Origin: Isoetes taiwanensis
Lineage: Eukaryota > Streptophyta > Lycopodiopsida > Isoetales > Isoetaceae
Assembly: GCA_021234155.1 (NCBI GenBank)
Contig: JAJEKV010000044.1
Location: 10,386,777-10,450,776, forward strand
Direction of reading: 5' to 3'
Length of the DNA: 64,000 nt
Positions within the stretch are counted from its first letter, which is position 1, and every line of letters starts with the position of its first letter. Below, piece by piece: positions 11,636 to 21,778 of the stretch. Below the pieces are notes generated by a model. That model was not told the origin of the DNA and did no database searches. It was given only the letters and a program-made list of their open reading frames with translations. The position numbers were made by a program, and so were the translations under genes.

Positions 11636-11689
11636 ACCCAAACCAAAGGGGGTTTAAGGGGGATTTTAATTTAAATGTGTTGGACCCAA

Positions 11690-11837
11690 TGGTTGTGTTA
11701 ATTAATGTCAATGGTAGTTATGTGTTTGTTGTTAATATCAATGGTTGTTATGTGTTGGTTGTTATATTGTTGGTTTTTATATGTTGGATGTTAATGGTTT
11801 GTGTTGCAAAAAAAAAAATTTTGGCCCCTTCGGGGCC
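11690..11837. repeat. GTT-rich tandem repeat followed by a GC hairpin
   Basis: The words 'aatggttgttatgtgttg' and 'gttgttaatatcaatgg' recur four or five times from 11690 to 11800. Downstream, 11823-11837 (ggccccttcggggcc) is a perfect 6-bp-stem hairpin with a TTC loop. From 11838 to 12500 I see no gene. Confidence 0.7.
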
Positions 11838-12500
11838 TTAGGGACGTCCCCCCTCCCCCCCTCGGTGTGACAAAAATTTTAGAATTCAAACCAGAAAAAA
11901 ACTAGAATTCATTTGAGGCTTTCATCACAGATAGCTTTTGAATTTCATCACAATAAAACAAATAGAACATAAGTAAAAGTTACCATAAAGATAGAGGGGA
12001 TTGATCCCATTATTCTGAAAGTCATAAAGTTTGCAACACCCATAAACAAACATTTTTCAACTGGAATTCAACAGTAGCCTTTGGCCTCCATGGATTCTTG
12101 TGGTGAGAAACCAAAGTGGGAAACTTTTCTGCTTGTTAGCTCAAGGATCTAGAAGCCTTGGAATTTGCTTAATAACGCCTCAAAATCTAAAAAATGCATA
12201 GTAATTTTTGCAACCTTCATTCGAATGAGCCATAAAACAATATCCAATAGCGTAATCCTCAGATTAATCAATTTGGTAGGATGTGAAAGCCTACCAAACC
12301 CGGCCGAAAAATTGCTGTTTTAGCATAGATAACTTTAACCAAACATATCCATATCATACACTATCAAAAAGATCTCGGAGAGAGCTTTCCAACGCATAAT
12401 AAAAATCATCTCAAAGCGAGCTCTGGATCAAAAGTTATGATAAGAAATGTGTTGTCGGCGGGAAACTGCACTACATGCGCCCTTCAAGCCCTTCATGTGC

Positions 12501-12690
12501 CCATTATGCACCACACACACAAAAAGAGGACTTTTGTTGTGAGCCATTGGTTGTTGACCATCATGCACCACACGCACAAAAAGAGGGCTTTTGGAAAAGA
12601 GGGCTTTTGTCGTGAGCCATTGGTTGTTGACCATTATGCACCACACACACAAAAAAGGGGCTTTTGTTGTGAGCCATTGGTTGTTGACTA
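12501..12690. repeat. Minisatellite, three copies of a 57-74 bp unit
   Basis: Each copy reads 'ccat(t/c)atgcaccacac(a/g)cac', then an A-run and G-run, then 'cttttgttgtgagccattgg' and 'ttgttga'. Copies start at about 12501, 12558 and 12631; the middle one carries an extra 'aaaagagggcttttg'. Overlapping open frames on both strands are artefacts of the repeat. Confidence 0.9.
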
Positions 12691-12966
12691 TTGGAAAAAA
12701 AAAGGCTAAAATCAATGGCTCAGAAATGGTGCACTCTAGATGTACGCATTAGTACATCCATTTGAATACATCACGAAATCATAGGAAAACCTTAGTGAAA
12801 AGCGTACAAAAACACAAAGAAAACCCCCTGTTATTATGCTACATATTAGATTTTAAATTATTAAAATCATGCAGCATATCATAAGAGAGATTTAATGTAC
12901 TGCGAATCATCTATTTATATACATATCATGAGAGAGATATAAAGTATTGCCAATCATCCATTGATG

Positions 12967-13042
12967 TATTCTACCAGTTAGCCCTTACAACTTATCAATA
13001 GGAGTATTCTACCAGTTAGACCTTACAACTTATCAATAGGAG
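12967..13042. repeat. 38-bp tandem duplication (two copies)
   Basis: A unit beginning 'tattctaccagttag' and ending 'acttatcaataggag' occurs at 12967-13004 and 13005-13042 with one mismatch. Just upstream (12880-12960), 'catatcat(a/g)agagagat' and 'aatcatc(t/c)at' form a second, looser two-copy repeat. From 13043 to 13400 I see no gene. Confidence 0.85.
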
Positions 13043-13404
13043 TTTAGTGAGGAAATTCTCACCAAAAATATTCTATCACATGGCATATACACCTGCTGCA
13101 GATCACCTAAAGCTTAGACCAGCCTAGCACATTGCCTAGCCAATATACCATATCATAGCTCAATTAATACTTATATTTCTATCTGCACAAAGCAAGCAAT
13201 AGCAAGCACACACTAAAGTCTAACAATTAGCACCTGACAACCTCCACTAAATCAACCAACAATTCAATGGCAATCAACACCGAGAATAAACAAAAGCTAA
13301 CCAACCCTAGCAATAATAGAAAATCATATTGCCACAAAAGATTCAGCATATAAGCATATCCATGGAATTATGAAAGAAGAAGATGGGGCTAATGGAAGCG
13401 TAGA

Positions 13405-16400
13405 TAAAAAATAATAATTGTATTAATCAAGCCATTTAGGCCCCCAGGCCTCTATGGCAAAAGTTTTTACAAGACTATTATTGCGCTCATTCTAGAGCAT
13501 TATTAGATTCATAATCTTCCATAAGATTGAACAGACAAATTATGTCTTCTCGTTCTCTCCACACTTCTCTAATATATGAGCTCAGGATATGCGCAGGAAG
13601 ATCAAATAGCTCCTTCAATGTAGACATGTTAATTCCATGCTTGACTCTTATATATTCATAAGAGTAGCATTCTAGTAAAGCATGTTTTTCTGTCTCCAAC
13701 TTGGGGTCTAGACAACAGGGACAAAAACGCTCTTCACGAAGCTAATCCATACGATACACTTTTGTCTCAATATGCAAATTATGAGACGACAGTCTGAGCT
13801 GAGAGATTAACATTCTTTTCTTTCTGCTGATATGAGAGGTTAAGTATGCTTGGCTAGTGTAGTCCTTTAAGTCATTTATCTCTTCTATGTAAAATCGCTT
13901 CTTTGTGTCTCCTTCTACACTTAATTGCCACATAGTCTTCACTCGTTATGCTTGCAATTGTTCATGCACTTCTTTAAACTTCGTTGAGGTTGGCCATATC
14001 CCATATCCAAGCCATCTAGCAGCCCACTTTCTTTATATCAAAGATACCACCCTCTATCTCTTATTTGTTCTAATGCCAACCTTGGCCACCCATATCGAGT
14101 CCATGGCCAAAATCTTATTTACGTAAGTGATGGTTCCGCAAAGTCCCTCTACCTCTAAGGGCAATAAGCCCTTGCGCAAGGAGCATGCAATACGGTGTTT
14201 GAGGTTTCACACCTAGTTCCCAAAGAAGGAATCGCTTTTCAATCTTTTCAATCTCTAACCAAAGATTTTTTTAGAAAGTCCAGGCCCCATATAGGGCTGC
14301 CATACAATACTACGTGCTTCACTGTATGCCAAAAAGCAGCCTTCCTCGTGATTCCATTGTTCAAAATTGTTCACTTTGCATTGGTGCATCATGCTATAGT
14401 AAGCCCTAAGTCCTCCGTAAGCTCTCTTAGGGCTGCTAGTGTCCACCTGTAATCATTGGTTATATCAATGCCAAGATATTTATATTCAACACTGTTTCAA
14501 AGGTATCCTCCAACCGCGTGAAAGTGGTTGAATCTCGACCACCAACCACCATTATCTTGGATTTGTCCACGTTGATTAGCATACTTTTTATGCTCACGTA
14601 ATTCATGTAGCACATTCAAGTGCTGTGAAGACCCTCGCAGTTTTGGAAATCAAAACTATGTCATCAGCAAAAGTAATAATCGCACAACATACTTACCTAG
14701 TTTTACTCCATCACCACCGAAGTCTAGCCAACCATCCCTCCAGCTCATCAATAAATAGGCCAAAGAGTGTTGGTGAACAAGGACACCTTTTGCTTTACTC
14801 CAATCAGTATTCTCTATGCATTCGTGTCCCGTAAAAGGGAAAGAGAGTTTAACAAGAACCTCATTGTAGAGACAAGTGATCGCCTTCCTTATTTCCAATG
14901 GCACCCGCAAAAGTTCTAAACGTAGCAAGATCTTTTCTTCTTACCATGTCAAATGCCTTAGTTAGGTCAATGAAAGCAAAATATCTTTTATTTCGGCTCC
15001 CTTTGCACCCTCGGTGACACTCTCAAAGTTGCCAAATGATCAAGTGTAGAGTATGCTTCTCTAAAACCTCGCTTGGCCAATTGCTCGCCCATCATGAGAG
15101 TCGCCCAAACCGTAAGTTTTTTTTCAACCATTGATGCAAATAACTTAGCAAACACACTACCCACAAGGATCGCGGGCGATAGTTCTTTATATCATCTCTG
15201 TCTCCTCGATTTATATATTGGAATTACTCTATTCAAGCACCATTCATGCGGAAAGTGACCAGCCAAGAGGGCATCATTACGGATATTCGCTAAAAGGGCA
15301 TGAAGCGACTTACCTCCCCATTTAAACAATTTCGATGATAGACCATTCGAAGTCGCTAGCTTCGGCCATTGCCCATAGTCTTCAAAGCTTCATGTACCTC
15401 CCGGCGGTGAAAATGGGCGCTATCACCCTCACATGCCATCTGTTCCATCCGCAGGGGCGTATTATATAATTTGCATACCCAAGCTAACAAATCCTCTCGG
15501 AAATTTCTCCGGCCGATTGTTGCTTTCTAGATCGGTTAAAACTTTTTTGGATCAGTATCCATTTCATGCATAAGCATCTCGGTATGCTTTCTCATCCGTG
15601 CTCTTTTCTTCCGATTTGACAAGCTTTTTATAACCGGCAAGTTTAACGGGATCCTTGGATTGTTTCCACCACGCCTTTTCTTTGCTCTACAATCCAAGTC
15701 AAACCATTTACTATGTAACCATTAGGCTTCTTTGGCCGTGGAGCCCAAATATAGCCCCGTCCGCGGTCCAACGTAAGATTCATGAGAGTTTTGCTTTCGT
15801 CCCTTAGCGACCCTTGCCATTGCATATTTACCAACTTAGCGTCTAATGCTTTTTGATATTCATCCGCAAGCTTGTAGCATAGTTTCGACCTTGGATGAGG
15901 TAATTGTCGTGGACACTTTTCTTTTAATTTTCATAGCCAAGTTAAACACATAAGGTACATGATCAGAATCCGCATTTCTGTCTAGCAAACAAAAATCTGT
16001 TACTTGTGCCAATGCATTTGGGTCTCCGATAAGGTAATCAATTGTACTGCTACCATTAATCTGATGATATGTGAAACCACTGGAATTGGGATAATTAGTG
16101 ATCCCATTAAATATGATGAAATTGAATGCCTCGCGATAAGGCAATGATATGCTTGCCCATATTATTGGTGATTTGATCTACTGATTCTTACGAGGCCAAC
16201 TAAGTCGCCAGATCTGTTTGCTCAAGTAGCCATAACGGATTTTTTTTTCTTGGATAAAAGAACTGCTTGCTTATCGCTTACACGACCATTAAGGTCTCCT
16301 GCAATAAACACCATACCAGATTCTCTAAATTTTGATATGTCTGCTGCAAGATGCATGAATGGATCCTCTGCATGTAGCCCAACTGTAGAATAGGCAGTGT

Positions 16401-17488
16401 GGGATAAGGTTCGAGTGGAGCAAAATATACCAATGCCACATAAATTTCAGCAGAACTATTCTTTATCTTTAGCCATATATACCGAGAGAATTTGTCTTTA
16501 CTAACCACTTTGAGGCTTGTTTTTGTAAATCTTTCTTGACATAACATGCAATTCCACCCCATCCTCTTTCTTTGGTACCCAATGCATTCCAAACCGAGTC
16601 CACAAGAGAAAAACCGGGATTTCTAAAAGTCTATTGGTTTCGTGCTACCAAGTTTCATTTAATGCGAATATCATATCCCTGAAACAAGCGTGATATTACT
16701 TAAAATGGTGTCTTAGATAAACCATGCACATTCCAAACTAGAAACCCGAGGGGCTGCTAATTCCTATGCTTGTTTCCTTGTGACTAGCTTATTGTTTACA
16801 ATGTAAGCATTTTTTTCCTTTCGGTCTCTTTACTTCTTCCGAAGCATCTTGCGTTCTTTACATTCTTTGAATAGTTAGATCATCATTGAGCGATTCTCTG
16901 TCCCTTTAAATGGCTCTGTGTTGGATGATCAGGTGTCTTAGCTTCAATTGTGCCAAATTTCAACAAAATAGGGACGAAGTTACGCCATATCGTCTTTTTG
17001 CCCGGTCTCCTAGAGTAGATGACTCACGGATCTACTACATGCATAGTATTTTTAAAGAAATCATCAACAATAGCAGAAGTAATCTCACCTTCTTGTTCGC
17101 AAGCTCGGGCAGGACACTATTAGATTTTTGCATACGGATGCACGGTCTTCTTGTTCATAGCTTTGTGCGCAAATTTTAGCATCTGCGTCTCTACATTAGA
17201 TGAAATTTGGGCAACGATTTGGCCTTTCTCTCCTTGTTCTTCTCGCAATTCTCCTTGCTCATCTCTCAATTCAGTAATCATTTCCTTCAATTCCTCCATG
17301 CCAAGTTTCAGAGTTTTGATTTCATCCCTGGCTGCCTGTAATTCTTCTCGTGAAGCTCTGAATTCTTCCCTGGAAGCCTTGAGATCTGAAGCTAGCTGCC
17401 GAATTAGCTGAAGAAGCTCATTGCAATCGAGATCCTCTGGATTGTCTTTCTGGGACATGAGCCGTGTCTTGGCCTTTCCGCCTGACAT
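13405..17488 (-). mobile_element. LINE (non-LTR retrotransposon), near full length but decayed
   Basis: Reading 17488 to 13405 on the minus strand gives the expected LINE order: an ORF1-like coiled-coil protein; an APE-type endonuclease (about 16700-15860, with NSSAEIYVALVYF, IDYLIGD and SDHVPYVFN); a reverse transcriptase with FIDLTKAFDMV near 14945-14980 and the catalytic FADD at 14660-14671; and a C-terminal zinc-knuckle-like region (LRLSSHNLHIETKVY, FCPCC, then METEKHALLEC near 13700). Stops and frameshifts are frequent. The 3' end, near 13405-13430, is AT-rich without a clear poly(A). The copy is inactive. Confidence 0.85.
17120..17488 (-). CDS. LINE ORF1-like coiled-coil protein (N-terminal part)
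   Basis: A 122-codon open frame at the 5' end of the LINE. Residues 25-100 are a strong heptad-type coiled coil rich in Glu, Lys, Leu and Arg (LKASREEFRASREELQAARD; later ELRDEQGELREEQGEKG). This is the usual trimerising region of L1-type ORF1 proteins, which bind element RNA in the cytoplasm. No RNA-recognition domain is intact downstream: the frame closes at 17120 and the following 400 bases are decayed. The frame could be over-read by chance, but its position and composition fit ORF1. Confidence 0.6.
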   Translation of the reverse strand: MSGGKAKTRLMSQKDNPEDLDCNELLQLIRQLASDLKASREEFRASREELQAARDEIKTLKLGMEELKEMITELRDEQGELREEQGEKGQIVAQISSNVETQMLKFAHKAMNKKTVHPYAKI

Positions 17489-18490
17489 CAGAAGTATTCA
17501 AATCATTCGATGCCAGCAGCCGAATTAGAGAAATGCCAGCAGCCGAATCAGATTTCGATCTGCAGGTCCCGATGTCAAGAGGTTCCGATGTCACAGGTTT
17601 CGATTTGCAGATTCCGATGCCTAATCTTGTTGTTTTTATCTGGATGCCGTACTTTTTGTTCTCTGGTTCTACTAGGCGATAGCGGCGTCGCCCTAAAATA
17701 AGCGCCTTGACCTTCTACAGATGTAGGCTCCTGGTAACCAGCATATGCCAGTCTTTGATAAATATAACATTTGCACCTATATATATTCTGCAACCAAGTG
17801 AAAAATTTTGCTCATCACGAATATCTGTCTATAGAACCCAATTGCATCATATACCTTGAGCACCAAAGTTTTTAAGAATTGAACAAAGTTTTTGGGACCT
17901 TCTTGTGGACATGTTGTCTAGATTTTTAGTTTGTTTATGAGACATGCCTTTGCACTTGGTGATCAATATTTAGGTAAAATTTAGGTACTTACAGGAAACA
18001 TTCTTTTTTGCAGCATCTGGCATCAATCCTGGACATCTCACTTATTTTCGTTTTTGTGGTCGGGTGATTGCAGTGCAGTCAGACATATTATTTGCTGTTT
18101 CCTTCTTCAAACAGCTAGCAGGTGTTCCCATAAAGTTGGGAAGATGCTAAAGATGTAGATCCATGTCTGCATGAAAGTTGTAAAGAAATATTGAACATGG
18201 ATGCTGAACTGCTGGATTCAGATGCATTAAGCCTAAATTTTGTTAGTGAAGTAGATATGCTGGGTTGTCACAAAACCGTAGAACTTTGTCCTGGAGGCAC
18301 AACTTTGTCCTGGAGGCACGGATATGATGGTGAACAGCTGTAATAGGTTGGACTTTGTGAACCTTCTAGTGCGACAAAGACTTGGAAGGTCTGTCACACA
18401 GCAAGTTAAATGTATCATATACTTCTTTCTGATAATAGCTGCTTCCTGTCATTCATTGGCACTCAGTATCAAAAACTAATCAGTTCATAT
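17489..18490. other. Intergenic DNA, no supported gene
   Basis: Short direct repeats of 'gccgaat(t/c)aga' and of 'tccgatgtca' type occur near 17515-17625. A perfect 19-bp tandem duplication 'aactttgtcctggaggcac' lies at 18282-18300 and 18301-18319. Nothing else stands out. Confidence 0.6.
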
Positions 18491-18491
18491 G

Positions 18492-18785
18492 CTACAAATA
18501 ACAAATTTTCTGTCTGCTTGCCTTGGTATTCTGCTGAGATATGTCATTAAACACCATTTCTACATCTTCCAAATGCTTTAAATACATGGTAATTAAGGCA
18601 TTTTGCACAGTAACAAATGAGTTAAATCCATGTTCCTCAATACAGATGTGCAACCATCTGCCTTGAGCAAGAGTTGCATGTATCATACATGCATCAATGA
18701 TGTTCAAAAAGGTAACTATATTAAGTCTCATGTCTTCTTCCTGCATTTGATGAAAGACTTTGAAAATCTCAATAGGAAAACTTAA
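18492..18785 (-). pseudogene. PPR protein fragment
   Basis: Minus-strand translation gives IEIFKVFHQMQEEDM, then LNIVTFLNIIDAC, LAQGRWLHICIEEHGFN, VTVQNALITMY and EDVEMVFNDISQ. This is the repeating helix-turn-helix pattern of plant PLS-type pentatricopeptide repeat proteins, which bind organellar RNA. Only about two repeats remain; the usual Ser-Lys-Cys-Gly after LITMY is lost, and the frame ends soon after. The piece is a relic, not a gene. Its first 14 residues are shared, at DNA level, with the start of the F-box exon at 19.7 kb. Confidence 0.7.
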
Positions 18786-19709
18786 AATCCATATTTAATA
18801 TTATAAAGCTTAATAGAATCATTATCCTGTTTATAAAGTCACTGGAAGGGTACAACACTAAGATTAATATGAGTTGCCGTATTAATATCTGTTACTGTTA
18901 AAAGGTGTTATGATAGAGTTCAACTTAGATATTCCAGTTCTTAACTAAGAGATCAAGCCAATCTCAAGGAACTTCATGTGGCAATGATCTGATTTTAAGT
19001 ATATATGGATAATACTGAAGATGGCAAGATCAAACTATGGGAAAAATCTGATTGTATGCAGGGCCTTGTTGGTCATGTAAAAAAAGCAGGAGAAAAGGCC
19101 ACATAGGTGATTTTGACTGATTATGTTTTCTGGATTGAAGAATTATGCATGATCATTAAACTAGATGCCTTCTAATCTCAGGCGTTGTGTTCAATGAATT
19201 CTCCAGCTATGGACAATATAGTCTTCACGTCACGTCATTTTCAGTCTAGTAAAATGAACTATATCACTGTGTGAAGAGGTTGCCCAGGACTCATGTACAG
19301 GAATTATAGAAGAAATTGACGAATCTTGAAGATAACAACTAACCTTGGCAAGTGATTGATTTGGAGCTATAATGAGACTGAGCCCTTGGTCAGAAATCCT
19401 CAAGCAATTGGCGATACAAAGGCGTTGCAATTGGCCCTTAGCCCTGCTGGCCAGATGAAGCAGCTTATCATCAGTAAGGCTCCTGTTGAGAGGAGGTTCA
19501 ATCCGTAAATTATGCCACACAAGGGTATCATTACGCACTGCTTCTCTGAGATACCTGCATATCTGTTCCAAACACAGCAACTCCCGAACACCCAAATAAG
19601 GAAGCACGTAGATTAAGCCCTCTTCCGGTGCAATATCCTCCGACATTTTCTGGAGCTTGGCCTGAAAATCTTCTTCCTGCATTTGATGAAGGACTTTGAA
19701 AATCTCAAT
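18733..19709. repeat. 41-bp direct repeat flanking the F-box exon
   Basis: Bases 18733-18773 and 19669-19709 (starting 'tcttcttcctgcatttgatg') are identical except for one base. They bracket about 895 bp that includes the F-box exon. Read on the minus strand, both encode the PPR-type sequence EIFKV(F/L)HQMQEED. Confidence 0.9.
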
Positions 19710-19710
19710 T
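19344..19710 (-). pseudogene. F-box exon similar to SKIP14, with a PPR-derived leader
   Basis: The frame from 19682 reads MQEEDFQAKLQKMSEDIAPE, then an F-box-like helix set (YVLPYLGVRELLCLEQICRY, LREAVRNDTLVWHNLRIEPP), then LTDDKLLHLASRAKGQLQRL and CLRISDQGLSLII, as in plant SKIP14-type F-box proteins. These link target proteins to SCF ubiquitin ligases through Skp1. The exon ends with AAG at 19344 before a consensus donor (GTTAGT). I find no following exon in the next 800 bp, and the N-terminal half usual for this family is missing. The 14 residues before FQAKL (EIFKVLHQMQEED) match the PPR fragment at 18.7 kb, so the leader is foreign. Treated as a gene fragment. Confidence 0.65.
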
Positions 19711-20106
19711 AGATCTTGTTCTCCTGTTCTCTACCCCCACACCTAATCCCGGAGTAATTTTTACCCTAATATAAGCCCCATTCTGGGGGATCCGGCGCCC
19801 ATCGGAATCCTTGGTCACTACAACGAAAGATGCAGCAAAGCAGAGTTGGATCTGCCATAGCAGAGTTTAAACAGGGTCAAATCCCTGGATATTATTTGCA
19901 GTGGCGCCCATTTGGGTAGCTCACTGGAGCAATGCGGTTGCAGACATCTGAGCAGCAGAACTGTGCCTTGCCTGGCCCCCGATTGAATACATGGAGCTCA
20001 TATTTTCGGCTCCTACATTCTAAAATCATCCGAAGTGCTGGTAATGCGGCCACGCAAAGCGGCGAGAGAGGAATGGGAGCGGCAGACCACGAAACAGGGG
20101 AAAAGC

Positions 20107-20844
20107 GGGGTCTTTTTTGGCTCCCGAAATCGGGGTCTTTGGCGCCCGAAAATCGCTGAAAATCGCTTAACTGCCTGAAGTATTCAGCATCAATTTAGGA
20201 TCAAAGAGATAATCTGAAGGATAAAAAGCTTGGATTCAAGTAGAAATGGGCCGAAACGGCTTTGGAAGAGTCGATTTTGAGGCGAAAGTGCCAGATTAAG
20301 AATGATTGATTGTTCTGTAGTGTGTACTGGATTCTCTGAAAATCTGGAAAAACATGGGAAAACAGGGATGATGTGAGCAAAACCGGACTCGGTATGCAAA
20401 GAAAGAGCCGATTTGTATTGCTAAAGGACCGATTAAGGACTGAGGAGGATCGATTTGCCTAGGAATCATAGAATCAGAGACTTTTACACCGATTTTGGAG
20501 CTATCAGACTGGGCTCGGATTCAAAGGAAAACAGGCCGAAATTGCTTAAGAAGAGCCGAAATTGGATTGGGCATGGTCGATTTGGCTTGGAAACGCTCCA
20601 ATTTGGAAAATCGCATGATGTGTCGTTGCTATTCTAGAGCCACCCTTTCTGTGTCGTTGCTGCTGTTCTTTGTGGTTTAATTGTCGCCTGATGATCGCAT
20701 TTTCCTGTTCTTTGTGGTTTAATTGTCGCCTGATGATCGCATTTTCCGGCGACGGAATTTGGGAAAATCGCCTTTCCCCTTGAAAATCGCTTAAGCGATT
20801 TTGGTCCACCCGAGACCCCGATTTCGGGAGCCAAAAAAAGCACC
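20107..20844. mobile_element. Foldback element of about 740 bp, inverted ends around 'ccgatttcggg'
   Basis: Bases 20107-20138 (containing 'ggctcccgaaatcggggtct') match the reverse complement of 20813-20844 with few differences. Looser complementarity continues inward through 'aaaatcgct' words. The interior has scattered 'gccgattt' and 'gaaaatcg' words and no coding frame. This looks like a non-autonomous DNA transposon; a clear target duplication is not visible. Bases 19711-20106 contain nothing else I can assign. Confidence 0.65.
20663..20746. repeat. Perfect 42-bp tandem duplication
   Basis: The unit starting 'ctgttctttgtggtttaatt' occurs at 20663-20704 and 20705-20746 without a mismatch. 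It lies inside the foldback element. Perfect identity implies a recent event or an assembly artefact. Confidence 0.9.
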
Positions 20845-21778
20845 GGGGGAAAAGACCGTCATAGTAAATGCACGATAAGTGCTTGCACATACATCTTATA
20901 CAACATCTTATACAACGTGTCAGCAGGAGGGCTTCTCAAATAAATAGTTTTCAAACAAATATTATCAAACAAAAATTGACACTCGATTATATATGAGTGA
21001 TAGGTCGAAATAAAACGCCTTACCGAAGGCCCATGCTTGGATGCTCAAAGAGGGGAAAAAAACAAAAAAAAAAAATTGTCTTTTTTGGGACCCATAGTTG
21101 GCTTTCCATTAGCATCTCACTAGGATGGTCATGGTGGTTGGCTCGAAAAGTTTCACTTTAGAACTCACCTTACAGGCATTGGAAAAGTACAATTATATAT
21201 GCGCCAAAATAGTTGAAGTGGACGCTCTTCAGGCAACTTTGAGTTTGGCATCTCCGTATCCAAAAACAAAAACTTTGAATGTTCTCACTGTATTCTTTCT
21301 ATAAAACGGATCCTTGGTATTGTATAGCCCCAACATTTCTATACAATCTTCACCTCCAGGATGAAAAAATCGGGTAAGAGTCCATCTAAAGAGTAGAAAC
21401 GTTAGAACTATACAGTACAGCAACTTTGGAGTTAACTCCAACATTTGCAGATTGTGACGATGAAAAGGGTTGTCAAAAAAATTTATACACGCATACCCTC
21501 ACTAAAGTACATAGGAGAAGGTGGCAGATATTATCTTCACATGAGAGGGTACAATAGTATATTACATAAATATGATATTAGGCTACACTGTGAGCTAAAA
21601 AAATCTGTGAAAACGTTCGCAATTGTCAGTACAAGCTGTGCAAATAATGCCTTCCAAAGAGCGAGGCTGATTACATCTCACATGCAAGATGGAGAATCTG
21701 GAGAGAAATTTGGTACACAACATCCTGCATTCTTGCCTCATGTAGATTTGATGAGCATAGCAGATTCCATGCCAATAA
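20845..21778. other. Region downstream of the P4H gene, no separate gene
   Basis: Contains A-rich stretches (21060-21081) and a 71-codon minus-strand open frame (21229-21444) without recognisable features. Part is probably the 3' UTR of the prolyl 4-hydroxylase gene. No clear polyadenylation signal can be singled out. Confidence 0.5.

Noticed and set aside
12501-12690. Possible CRISPR-like array
   Set aside because: The units are tandem without unique spacers, and the genome is eukaryotic; it is a minisatellite.
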